DNA of 64,000 nucleotides from Microbacterium sp. zg-Y818 (GTDB taxonomy: Bacteria; Actinomycetota; Actinomycetes; Actinomycetales; Microbacteriaceae): assembly GCF_030246905.1 (NCBI RefSeq), contig NZ_CP126741.1, forward strand, positions 1,860,001-1,924,000, read 5' to 3'. The position numbers and the translations under genes are program-made. Position 1 is the stretch's first letter. Every line of letters starts with the position of its first letter. Below the pieces are notes generated by a model that worked only from the letters and a program-made list of their open reading frames with translations, made no database searches and had not been told where the DNA came from. This document shows, one piece after another, positions 8,218 to 15,574 of this stretch.

Positions 8218-9798
8218 ATGAACGACAACGCCCAGACCAACATGTCCGACGACCGCGACGACACCCCCGGTTCCGCCGGCCTGCACGAGGGAGCCCCGTC
8301 GCCGGAAGACGTGCCCCGCGAAGCACCCTCCGCCGAGGGACCCGAGTCCCCCGCGGCCCCGGTCGCCAACATCGGCGTGGTGGGCCTTGCCGTCATGGGC
8401 TCGAACCTCGCCCGCAACCTCGCCAGCCGCGAGGGCAACACCGTCGCGGTGTTCAACCGCTCCCGCTCCAAGAGCGATGAGCTCGTCGCAGCGCACCCCG
8501 AGGCGGGATTCGTGCCCGCGTTCTCGTACGACGAGTTCGCCGCGTCGCTGGAGAAGCCGCGCACGGCCATCATCATGGTCAAGGCCGGTGGCCCCACCGA
8601 CGCCGTCATCGACGCCCTCACCGAGGTGTTCGAACCCGGCGACATCATCGTCGACGGCGGGAACGCCCTCTTCACCGACACGATCCGCCGCGAGCGGGCG
8701 GTGCGCGAGACGGGCATCAACTTCGTCGGCGCGGGCATCTCGGGCGGCGAGGAGGGGGCCCTCAATGGGCCGTCGATCATGCCGGGCGGCTCCGACGCGT
8801 CCTGGGTCACACTCGGCCCCATCCTGAAGTCGATCGCCGCGGTCGCCGAGGGCGAGCCGTGCGTCACCCACGTCGGCCACGACGGCGCGGGGCACTTCGT
8901 GAAGATGGTGCACAACGGCATCGAGTACGCCGACATGCAGCTGATCGCCGAGGCCTACGACCTCATCCGCCGCGGCACGGGCATGTCCCCTGCCGAGATC
9001 GCCGAGGTGTTCGCCGAGTGGAACCGGGGCGAGCTGGAGTCCTACCTGATCGAGATCACTGCTGAGGTGCTGCGACAGGTGGATGCCACCACCGGCAAGC
9101 CGCTCGTGGACGTCATCCTCGACCAGGCCGGGGCCAAGGGCACCGGCGCCTGGACCGTGCAGACCGCGCTGAACCTCGGCACCCCCGTCTCGGGCATCGC
9201 CGAGGCTGTGTTCGCCCGCTCGCTGTCGAGCCACCCCGAGCAGCGCGAAGTCTCACAGGACCTGCCCGGTGCCGGCGAGACGCTCTCGGTCGACGACGCC
9301 GACGCGTTCATCGAGGACGTGCGCCTGGCTCTTTACGCCTCGAAGATCGTCGCCTACAGCCAGGGCTTCGACGAGATCCGCGCGGGCGCGGCGGAGTACG
9401 ACTGGGCGATCGACCTGGGCGCGATCGCGAAGATCTGGCGAGGCGGCTGCATCATCCGCGCGCAATTCCTCAACCGCATCAGCGACGCGTACGCCGCCAC
9501 CCCCGACCTGCCGGTGCTGCTGACGGCGCCGTACTTCGTCGACGCGCTCGGCCGCGCCCAGGAAGCTTGGCGCCGCATCGTCGCCACGGCGGCGACCTCC
9601 GGCATCCCGGCCCCGGCGTTCTCGTCGTCGCTGGCGTACTACGACGGGCTGCGGGCCAAGCGTCTTCCTGCGGCGCTCATCCAGGGGCAGCGCGACTTCT
9701 TCGGAGCGCACACCTACAAGCGCATCGACAAGCCGGGCACCTTCCACACGCTGTGGTCGGGCGACCGCAGCGAGATCGAGGCCGAGGACACGCACTGA
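8218..9798 (+). CDS. gnd: 6-phosphogluconate dehydrogenase (decarboxylating)
   Basis: Gnd oxidatively decarboxylates 6-phosphogluconate to ribulose 5-phosphate in the pentose phosphate pathway. The Rossmann start NIGVVGLAVMGSNLARNLASREG, IVDGGNALF, GISGGEEGALNGPSIMPGG and KMVHNGIEYADMQLI are all intact, and the C-terminal domain is complete. The 526-residue length exceeds the usual 470-490 because of an acidic, Pro/Ser/Glu-rich N-terminal extension of about 48 residues. No start codon lies close to the catalytic core, and GAGGAG precedes the ATG at 8218, so the extension is probably translated. A -10-like TACGCT lies at about 8150. The gene completes the gluconate route with the upstream kinase. 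Confidence 0.96.
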   Translation: MNDNAQTNMSDDRDDTPGSAGLHEGAPSPEDVPREAPSAEGPESPAAPVANIGVVGLAVMGSNLARNLASREGNTVAVFNRSRSKSDELVAAHPEAGFVPAFSYDEFAASLEKPRTAIIMVKAGGPTDAVIDALTEVFEPGDIIVDGGNALFTDTIRRERAVRETGINFVGAGISGGEEGALNGPSIMPGGSDASWVTLGPILKSIAAVAEGEPCVTHVGHDGAGHFVKMVHNGIEYADMQLIAEAYDLIRRGTGMSPAEIAEVFAEWNRGELESYLIEITAEVLRQVDATTGKPLVDVILDQAGAKGTGAWTVQTALNLGTPVSGIAEAVFARSLSSHPEQREVSQDLPGAGETLSVDDADAFIEDVRLALYASKIVAYSQGFDEIRAGAAEYDWAIDLGAIAKIWRGGCIIRAQFLNRISDAYAATPDLPVLLTAPYFVDALGRAQEAWRRIVATAATSGIPAPAFSSSLAYYDGLRAKRLPAALIQGQRDFFGAHTYKRIDKPGTFHTLWSGDRSEIEAEDTH

Positions 9799-9809
9799 GC
9801 CGGCCCCGG

Positions 9810-10256
9810 ATGCCGGTGCGAAGCCGTCGCGGGCGTGTGCTGCTCGCGGCGGCTTCGGCGCTGTACCTGGCGGTGCTGGCGTCGCTGACCCTCGGCCCTC
9901 AGCCCGAGACGGTGGGCGGAACCCTCGTCACCCTCGGCGACTGGTTCGGCGCTTGGGAGGGCACGGCCTGGCTCACCTTCGCGGTACTGGAGTTCGTGGC
10001 GAACGTCGTGCTGTTCCTGCCGCTGGGCCTGCTGTGGGTCGCGTGGGTGGGCAGACGCCGCTGGTGGCTGGCCACCCTGGCCGGTCTGGCCCTCAGCGGC
10101 GCGATCGAGGCGACGCAGGCTCTGGCGCTCCCCGCCCGCTACCCGGACGTGCGCGACCTCATCGCGAACACCCTGGGCGCCGCCCTCGGGGCGGCCGTCG
10201 TTGCCGGCGCCGACCGGATCGGCCGACCCCCGCGAGGGCCCCGAAGGGGCCGCTGA
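9810..10256 (+). CDS. VanZ-like family membrane protein
   Basis: The 148-residue protein has four predicted membrane segments (about 8-25, 50-72, 80-98 and 115-135) and the VanZ-like pattern of a conserved NVVLFLPLG loop followed by an SGAIEATQ...PARYPDVRDLIANTLGAALG tail. VanZ relatives are linked to low-level teicoplanin resistance, but most family members have no known role. The ATG at 9810 is the first suitable start after the gnd stop (11 bp away). An in-frame start far upstream would lie inside gnd. It may be transcribed with gnd. Confidence 0.8.
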   Translation: MPVRSRRGRVLLAAASALYLAVLASLTLGPQPETVGGTLVTLGDWFGAWEGTAWLTFAVLEFVANVVLFLPLGLLWVAWVGRRRWWLATLAGLALSGAIEATQALALPARYPDVRDLIANTLGAALGAAVVAGADRIGRPPRGPRRGR

Positions 10257-10389
10257 GGGTGTTTCAATCCCGAGACGCCCCTCGGCGGTCCGTGCGGCTG
10301 CGTCGGGCGAAGCCGTGCCCGACCCACGCTGCGGGCAAGCTCACAGCCTGCGCATAGCGCACCCCATAGGAATCGTGCACATCGCGGTT

Positions 10390-10395
10390 CACAAT
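10390..10395 (+). promoter_or_regulatory. -10 element for the response regulator
   Basis: CACAAT lies exactly 6 nt before the ATG at 10402. The same hexamer and spacing occur before the Eis-like gene. A leaderless transcript is inferred. The rest of 10257-10401 shows nothing else I can name. Confidence 0.45.
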
Positions 10396-10401
10396 GGGGG
10401 C

Positions 10402-11136
10402 ATGACCGCGCCTGCATCCGTGCCCGCTCTTCGCCGTCCCGACGGCTCCCCCGTGCGTGTGCTCGTGGTCGACGACGAGCAGATGCTGACCGACCTGCTG
10501 TCGATGGCGCTGCGGATGGAGGGCTGGGAGGTGCGCACCGCTGCTTCCGGATTCGACGCTCTGCAGGCCGCGCGCGACTTCGAGCCGGACGCCTTGGTGC
10601 TCGACATCATGATGCCCGACCTCGACGGCATGTCCGTGCTGCAGCGACTGCGCCACTCGGGCAACGACGTGCCGGTTCTCTTCCTCACCGCGAAGGATTC
10701 CGTCGGCGACCGGGTCGCCGGGCTCACCGCCGGCGGCGATGACTACGTGACCAAGCCCTTCAGTCTCGAAGAGGTCGTCGCGCGCCTGCGCGGACTGATG
10801 CGCCGTGCCGGGACTGCGGCCGTCGTCGGGAACGAGCCCATCCTGCGCGTCGGTGATCTGACCCTCAACGAGGACTCCCACGAGGTCGAGCGCGACGGCG
10901 AGGCCATCGAGCTGACGGCCACCGAGTTCGAGCTGCTGCGTTACCTCATGCGCAACCAGCGCCGAGTGGTGTCGAAGGCGCAGATCCTCGACCGGGTGTG
11001 GAACTACGACTTCGGCGGCCGCTCCTCGGTCGTTGAGCTGTACATCTCGTACCTGCGCAAGAAGATCGATCACGGTCGCGAGCCGCTCATCCACACGGTG
11101 CGCGGCGTCGGCTACATGATCAAAGCGCCGCAGTGA
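10402..11136 (+). CDS. OmpR/PhoB-family response regulator
   Basis: The 244-residue protein has a receiver domain (about 18-130) with the acidic pair VDDE, phospho-acceptor D68 in LVLDIMMPDLDG, and the conserved Lys in YVTKPFS. A winged-helix DNA-binding domain follows (about 145-240), with LTATEFELLRYL, the recognition helix region SSVVELYISYLRKKID and the wing HTVRGVGYMI. The start MTAPASV at 10402 is used rather than an upstream in-frame start at 10201, because the extra 67 residues lie in intergenic sequence and a -10 is placed 6 nt before 10402. It overlaps the sensor kinase start. The order and domains resemble the TrcR/TrcS and MprA-type pairs, and the stimulus is unknown. Confidence 0.93.
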   Translation: MTAPASVPALRRPDGSPVRVLVVDDEQMLTDLLSMALRMEGWEVRTAASGFDALQAARDFEPDALVLDIMMPDLDGMSVLQRLRHSGNDVPVLFLTAKDSVGDRVAGLTAGGDDYVTKPFSLEEVVARLRGLMRRAGTAAVVGNEPILRVGDLTLNEDSHEVERDGEAIELTATEFELLRYLMRNQRRVVSKAQILDRVWNYDFGGRSSVVELYISYLRKKIDHGREPLIHTVRGVGYMIKAPQ

Positions 11137-12641
11137 CCGCGGATTCCACGCGACGCGCACACCGCCCGACCGGGCGCCGCTGGAGTCTGCAGACGCGGCT
11201 GATCACGGCAGTGGTGTCCATGGTGGCGCTGATCCTCGTGAGCATCGGGCTGGCCACCGGCACGATCCTCGGCAACATCATGATGCAGAACCTCGACGCG
11301 CAGATCCGCGAGGCGGCGTCGCGCATCGCCGTGCGCCCGGATGCCACCGCCCTCGAAGCACTCTCTGGCAGCCGGCAGGAGCCGGGCACCCTGCTCGTGC
11401 TCGGCACGGTCACCGAGCTCTCCGGCGCGTACGTCACCGACGACGAATCGGTGGTGGCCCTGGACGACGACGAGATCGCGCACATCCTGACGGCCATCGA
11501 GGATCAGCGGGGCGCGACGGTGAGCTTGCCCGGGCTCGGCGAATACCGCGTGCTCATGCCCGCGGATCGTTCCAGCTTCTCGGCGGTGCTCGGAAAGCCC
11601 ACGACCGAGGTGACAGACACCGTCGCGCAGATCCTCACCACCGTGACCCTGCTGACGTCGGGTGGACTGCTGCTGCTCTCGGCGGCGATCGCGCTGATCA
11701 TCCGCACGTCGCTGCGGCCGCTGCGTGCGGTCGCCGACACCGCCACGCGTGTGGCATCCCTTCCCCTGGCCGAGGGCGAGGTCTCGATCACCGAGCGCGT
11801 GCCGGAGTCCGAAGCCGACGAGCACACCGAGATCGGGCAGGTCGGTGCCGCCTTGAACACGCTGCTCGACCACGTGGGCGAATCGCTCACCGCCCGTCAG
11901 CGCAATGAGGAGCGCATGCGCGCGTTCGTCGCCGACGCGAGCCACGAGCTGCGCACCCCGCTGGCATCCATCCGGGGGTACTCGGAGCTGTCGCTGCGCG
12001 CGCTCCACCAGTCGCCGACCGCGCCGGAGACGGCCGCCAACACCGAACAGGCCCTCGAACGCATCCAGGCGCAGTCGCTGCGGATGACGGCCCTCGTGGA
12101 GGACCTGCTGCTGCTGGCACGTCTGGACGAGGGCAAGGAGCTCGTCGTCGGAACGGTCGACCTCACTCGGCTCGCGGTCGAGGAGGTGGGCGACGCCCGC
12201 GCCGCCGGTCCCGACCACACGTGGCGGCTGGAGGTCGGCGAGGAGCCGGTCGTCATCGCCGGCGATGCGGCGCGCCTGCACCAGGTCGCCGCGAACCTGC
12301 TGGCCAACGCGCGCGTGCACACCCCCGCAGGCACGACCGTGACCACGACCGTCGCGTACGAGGGCAACAGCGCGGTGCTGCGCGTGCACGACGACGGGCC
12401 AGGCATCGATCCGGCGCTCGCGGACGAGCTGTTCGAGCGCTTCGCACGTGCCGACCGCTCCCGCGCGCGGCACACCGGGGGCACGGGCCTGGGGCTGTCG
12501 ATCGCGCGTGCCATCGTCAACGCCCACCACGGGGAGCTGTCGGTGCACAGCCGGCCCGGGGACACGACGTTCGAGGTGCGCCTGCCCGCACGCGCCGGCG
12601 GGGACGCGGGCGTCGCAGAGCCGGGGGTCGACGCGGGCTGA
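11133..12641 (+). CDS. Membrane sensor histidine kinase
   Basis: The 502-residue protein has a first membrane segment (about 23-50), an extracytoplasmic sensor region of about 110 residues, a second membrane segment (about 168-190) and a HAMP linker (192-245). The HisKA domain follows with H271 in DASHELRTPLASIRGYSEL, then a HATPase with N box (NLLANARVHTPAG), DDGPGIDP and GTGLGLSIARAIV. The GTG start overlaps the response regulator stop by 4 nt (GTGA), so the two are translationally coupled and form a cognate pair. The signal cannot be read from the sequence. It is convergent with the flavin operon. Confidence 0.93.
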   Translation: MTADSTRRAHRPTGRRWSLQTRLITAVVSMVALILVSIGLATGTILGNIMMQNLDAQIREAASRIAVRPDATALEALSGSRQEPGTLLVLGTVTELSGAYVTDDESVVALDDDEIAHILTAIEDQRGATVSLPGLGEYRVLMPADRSSFSAVLGKPTTEVTDTVAQILTTVTLLTSGGLLLLSAAIALIIRTSLRPLRAVADTATRVASLPLAEGEVSITERVPESEADEHTEIGQVGAALNTLLDHVGESLTARQRNEERMRAFVADASHELRTPLASIRGYSELSLRALHQSPTAPETAANTEQALERIQAQSLRMTALVEDLLLLARLDEGKELVVGTVDLTRLAVEEVGDARAAGPDHTWRLEVGEEPVVIAGDAARLHQVAANLLANARVHTPAGTTVTTTVAYEGNSAVLRVHDDGPGIDPALADELFERFARADRSRARHTGGTGLGLSIARAIVNAHHGELSVHSRPGDTTFEVRLPARAGGDAGVAEPGVDAG

Positions 12642-12667
12642 GGGCGCCGGCGCCGGGCGACCGCGGC

Positions 12668-14260
12668 TCAGTACCCCGAGAAGGCGTCCGTCGTGATCGA
12701 CCGCGCGCGCTCCAGCGCGGGCGCCAGCTCCGCGATCAGCCCGGGAGGCCCCGAGATGTACGCGTGCCGCGCGGCGATGTCGGGCACGACTCGCAGCAGG
12801 CCCTCGGCGTCCAGGCGCACGCCCTCGCCCCACCGCCAGTGGGCGGGCAGATCCGCCGGCCGATCGCGGGTGAAGACCACCACGGGAACCCCCGACGCGG
12901 CGATCTCATCGCGGAAGGCCAGCTCCGACGCATCTGACGCGACGTACACCAGCACGACGTCGCGCTGCTCGCCGGCCAGGCGCATGTGCGTCAGCTGCGA
13001 GACGAACGGCGTGACCCCGATGCCGGCGGCGACCATGAGCACAGGACTCTGACGGCGCCGGGGCAGCACGAAGTCGCCCCAGACGCCGGTGACCGCCAGG
13101 GGGTCCCCCGCGCTCACCTCGGCCAGCGCCTTCTTGTAGCTCGACTGCGGTCCCCCGCCCTCGCGGAACGCGATGCGCAGTTCGGGAAGCTCTTCGGGCG
13201 ATGAGACGATGCTGAACTCCCGTCGCGTGCCGCGGGCGTCGGGATGGTGGTGGGGCACCTCCAGCTCGAGGAACTGTCCGGGGACGAACGCGAGCCGTCG
13301 CTCGGTCCGGAAGCTCAGCTGCCGGGCGGTCGGCGTGAGGGCAGTGCGCGCGGTGAGTGTGAGCCGCACCGCGGCGCGCCAGGAGAAGAAGAAGGCGACC
13401 AGGTTGCCCACGAGGAGGGCCCGCTCCTGACCCAGGCTCAGGATGCCGAGATCGATCGGCCACCCGGCGAGCACGCCGACGACGGCAGCGACCGTCAGCT
13501 GCTGCCACCGGCGCGGGGGCAGCGTGAGCGGCTCGGACAGCATGAAGGCGCCGAGGAAGAGGAAAGGCGACGCCGACACGATCTGCCAGAGGATGTCTGC
13601 GCCCTCGACCTGCACGCCGGCCTGCTGGTACTGCACGAAGGTGCGCACGATCGCGACCGCCACGGCGATCACCCAGAAGACCGCCACGACGCGCACCTTC
13701 TCGGTGCGCATCACCACGATGCCGCCGAGCACCAGCACCGGCAGCGCGAGGTACGGTGAGCCCACCCACCACGCCGACGTCCCGAGACCGGCGAGCGTGA
13801 CCACGGTGGCCCCCACTGCGGCGGGGTTGAACACGTGCCGGCCGCGCCACGCGAGCACGTACTTCGACAGTGAGGCGACCGCCCCGGCGACGGCGACGCC
13901 CACGAGCGGCAGGAACTCGATCGACGGCGTCAGCACGAACAGCAGGATGTGCGCCGTGATGAGGGACGACTCCACCCGCCAGGGGAGCTTCAGCACCCGC
14001 TGGGCGGCCGCGTCGACGACGCTGCAGGCAGCGGCGAGCACCACCAGGGTGGCGACGAGTTCCAGTGGCGACGGCACGAGCACGCCGAACAGCGAGGTCA
14101 CGAACGCGATCGCGGCCAGCGCGCCGAGCGCGGACAGCACGAGGCGGTACATCGACACCTTGCCGAGCACCGCGAAGACACGGCTCCAGGCGGCGGTCAG
14201 CGAACCCATCAGGCGTCCCGGGAATGAGGCGGAGGGATGCCGTGTGGGTGCTGCTGCCAT
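12668..14260 (-). CDS. RnfD/NqrB-like membrane domain fused to a ferredoxin-NAD(P)+ reductase domain
   Basis: The 530-residue fusion has an N-terminal multi-pass RnfD/NqrB-like domain (about 20-300, including the conserved GRHVFNPAAVG segment) and a C-terminal ferredoxin reductase module with FAD-binding RREFSIVSSPEELP and NAD(P)-binding VAAGIGVTPFVSQL. In RnfD/NqrB proteins FMN is attached covalently to a Thr/Ser by ApbE, and an apbE gene sits 10 nt upstream. It probably passes electrons from NAD(P)H to membrane or extracytoplasmic flavin. The start at 14260 (MAAAPTRH) is used because the longer in-frame reading back to 14494 lies inside apbE. It is the last gene of a packed minus-strand run. 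Confidence 0.88.
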   Translation of the reverse strand: MAAAPTRHPSASFPGRLMGSLTAAWSRVFAVLGKVSMYRLVLSALGALAAIAFVTSLFGVLVPSPLELVATLVVLAAACSVVDAAAQRVLKLPWRVESSLITAHILLFVLTPSIEFLPLVGVAVAGAVASLSKYVLAWRGRHVFNPAAVGATVVTLAGLGTSAWWVGSPYLALPVLVLGGIVVMRTEKVRVVAVFWVIAVAVAIVRTFVQYQQAGVQVEGADILWQIVSASPFLFLGAFMLSEPLTLPPRRWQQLTVAAVVGVLAGWPIDLGILSLGQERALLVGNLVAFFFSWRAAVRLTLTARTALTPTARQLSFRTERRLAFVPGQFLELEVPHHHPDARGTRREFSIVSSPEELPELRIAFREGGGPQSSYKKALAEVSAGDPLAVTGVWGDFVLPRRRQSPVLMVAAGIGVTPFVSQLTHMRLAGEQRDVVLVYVASDASELAFRDEIAASGVPVVVFTRDRPADLPAHWRWGEGVRLDAEGLLRVVPDIAARHAYISGPPGLIAELAPALERARSITTDAFSGY

Positions 14261-14270
14261 GGCATCCACG

Positions 14271-15152
14271 CTAGCGCGTCGCGGTGAACAGCTCGGCCGT
14301 GCAGCCCGGCGACCAGTCCACCCGCCCGTCGGTCGCCATCCGCACCCACGACACACCCCAGCGGGCCGCCAGCGCCTCACCGCCGGCGAAGAAGAGCGCC
14401 GTGGCGACGGCGTCCGCACGCATCGCCGTCGGCGCAACGGCCCAGGTCGCCGCAACCGTGCGCACCGGCTGCCCGGTGCGGGCGTCGAGCACATGGTGCA
14501 GACCGTCGCCCCACGCCCGACGGTTCACGGCCGATGCGCAGAGCGCGGCATCCGCCACCTCCCAGACGCCGATCGCCCGCGTCGGGTCGTAGGGGTGCTC
14601 CAGTCCGATGCGCTCGGTGACGCCGCATACCGCGATGTCGCCGCCCGCGTCCACGACGATCCCGCCGCCGCCCCAGGCAGACAGGCAGCCGGCCACCAGG
14701 TCGACCAGGCGCCCCTTGCCGAGGGCCCCGACGTCGATGAGCGCCGGCTCGCGCAGCGTCAGCGTGTCGGCATCCCACGTCAGGCGCTCCCGCCAGTCGC
14801 CGATCGCGGCGACCGGTCCGCGGTCGACGAGGGAGTAGTCCGCGTCGTAGCCGCGATGGGCCAGCGCCTTGCCCACGAGCGGGCTGACGGCGCCCGCGGT
14901 CGCCTCGGACATCTCGCCGTAGGCGTCGAGCATCGCGGGCGCGTCGGCGGGCGCGATGACGGTGACCTCCCCGCCGACGCGGGCCAGCGTGCTCACGACC
15001 GAGTCCGGCCGGAAGCGCGACCATTCCCGGTCGAACCGCTCGATGACGGCGGATGCCGCCCGGCGCGCGTCGCCCGGCAGCACCGCGGCGGTCTGCACCT
15101 CCCACCGGGTGCCGATGGCGTCGAAGCGCCACTGCGCACGCGCGGTCGTCAC
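14271..15152 (-). CDS. apbE: FAD:protein FMN transferase (ApbE family)
   Basis: ApbE moves FMN from FAD onto a Thr/Ser of target proteins outside the membrane, using Mg2+. The 293-residue protein shows FDAIGTRWEV near the start, FDREWSRFRPDSVVS, the ALGKGRLVD segment, VVDAGGDIAVCG and a late MRADAVATALFFAGGE segment, which match the family. No clear signal peptide is visible, and the protein begins directly with the catalytic domain. The GTG start overlaps the stop of the FMN-binding lipoprotein gene by 4 nt, so the target and the enzyme are translationally coupled. Likely targets are that lipoprotein and the RnfD-like domain downstream. Confidence 0.93.
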   Translation of the reverse strand: MTTARAQWRFDAIGTRWEVQTAAVLPGDARRAASAVIERFDREWSRFRPDSVVSTLARVGGEVTVIAPADAPAMLDAYGEMSEATAGAVSPLVGKALAHRGYDADYSLVDRGPVAAIGDWRERLTWDADTLTLREPALIDVGALGKGRLVDLVAGCLSAWGGGGIVVDAGGDIAVCGVTERIGLEHPYDPTRAIGVWEVADAALCASAVNRRAWGDGLHHVLDARTGQPVRTVAATWAVAPTAMRADAVATALFFAGGEALAARWGVSWVRMATDGRVDWSPGCTAELFTATR

Positions 15153-15574
15153 TGCCGGGCGTCGGCCTTGATCTGCTCGATCGCCTCGTTGAAGCCGCCA
15201 CTGGTGAGCGACGAGCCCGCCACGCGGGTGACGGAGATCTCGTCGAGGCTCTTGCCGACGACCTCGTCCGAGATGCCGCCGATGAAGCGCTCCTGGTACC
15301 GCTCCGACTCCGGTCGGGTCGGGTCGCCCGCCACCTCGACCACCGAGATCACGCCGTCGGTGAGTTCCACGGTGACGTCGATCGTCTCGACCGACTCGGG
15401 CGTCGCGTACGAGCCGGATGCCTCGTACGTGCCGTCCGCGTACGAGGCGTCACCTGCGGATGTCCCGCCCGCAGCGTCGGCCGTACCGCAGCCGGCGAGC
15501 ACCAGCACCCCGGCTGTGCCGGCGAGGGCCGCACCGACGCGCGCCGCGCGGGAGGAGATATCGCTGGGGATCAC
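15149..15574 (-). CDS. FMN-binding domain lipoprotein
   Basis: The 141-residue protein has a lipoprotein signal peptide with lipobox LAGC (about residue 29), a short Gly/Ser/Ala linker, and a single FMN-bind domain (about 45-140). The segment SSLTSGGFNEAI resembles the Thr-containing site where ApbE attaches FMN in NqrC/RnfG-like domains. It probably acts as a membrane-anchored extracytoplasmic one-flavin electron carrier. Its ATG overlaps the P-type ATPase stop (ATGA), and its stop overlaps apbE. The acceptor of the electrons is not encoded nearby. Confidence 0.9.
   Translation of the reverse strand: MIPSDISSRAARVGAALAGTAGVLVLAGCGTADAAGGTSAGDASYADGTYEASGSYATPESVETIDVTVELTDGVISVVEVAGDPTRPESERYQERFIGGISDEVVGKSLDEISVTRVAGSSLTSGGFNEAIEQIKADARQ

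Noticed and set aside
12642..12667. Terminator between the histidine kinase and flavin operon
   Set aside because: Only a short GC-rich self-complementary stretch is present. No convincing stem-loop could be drawn.
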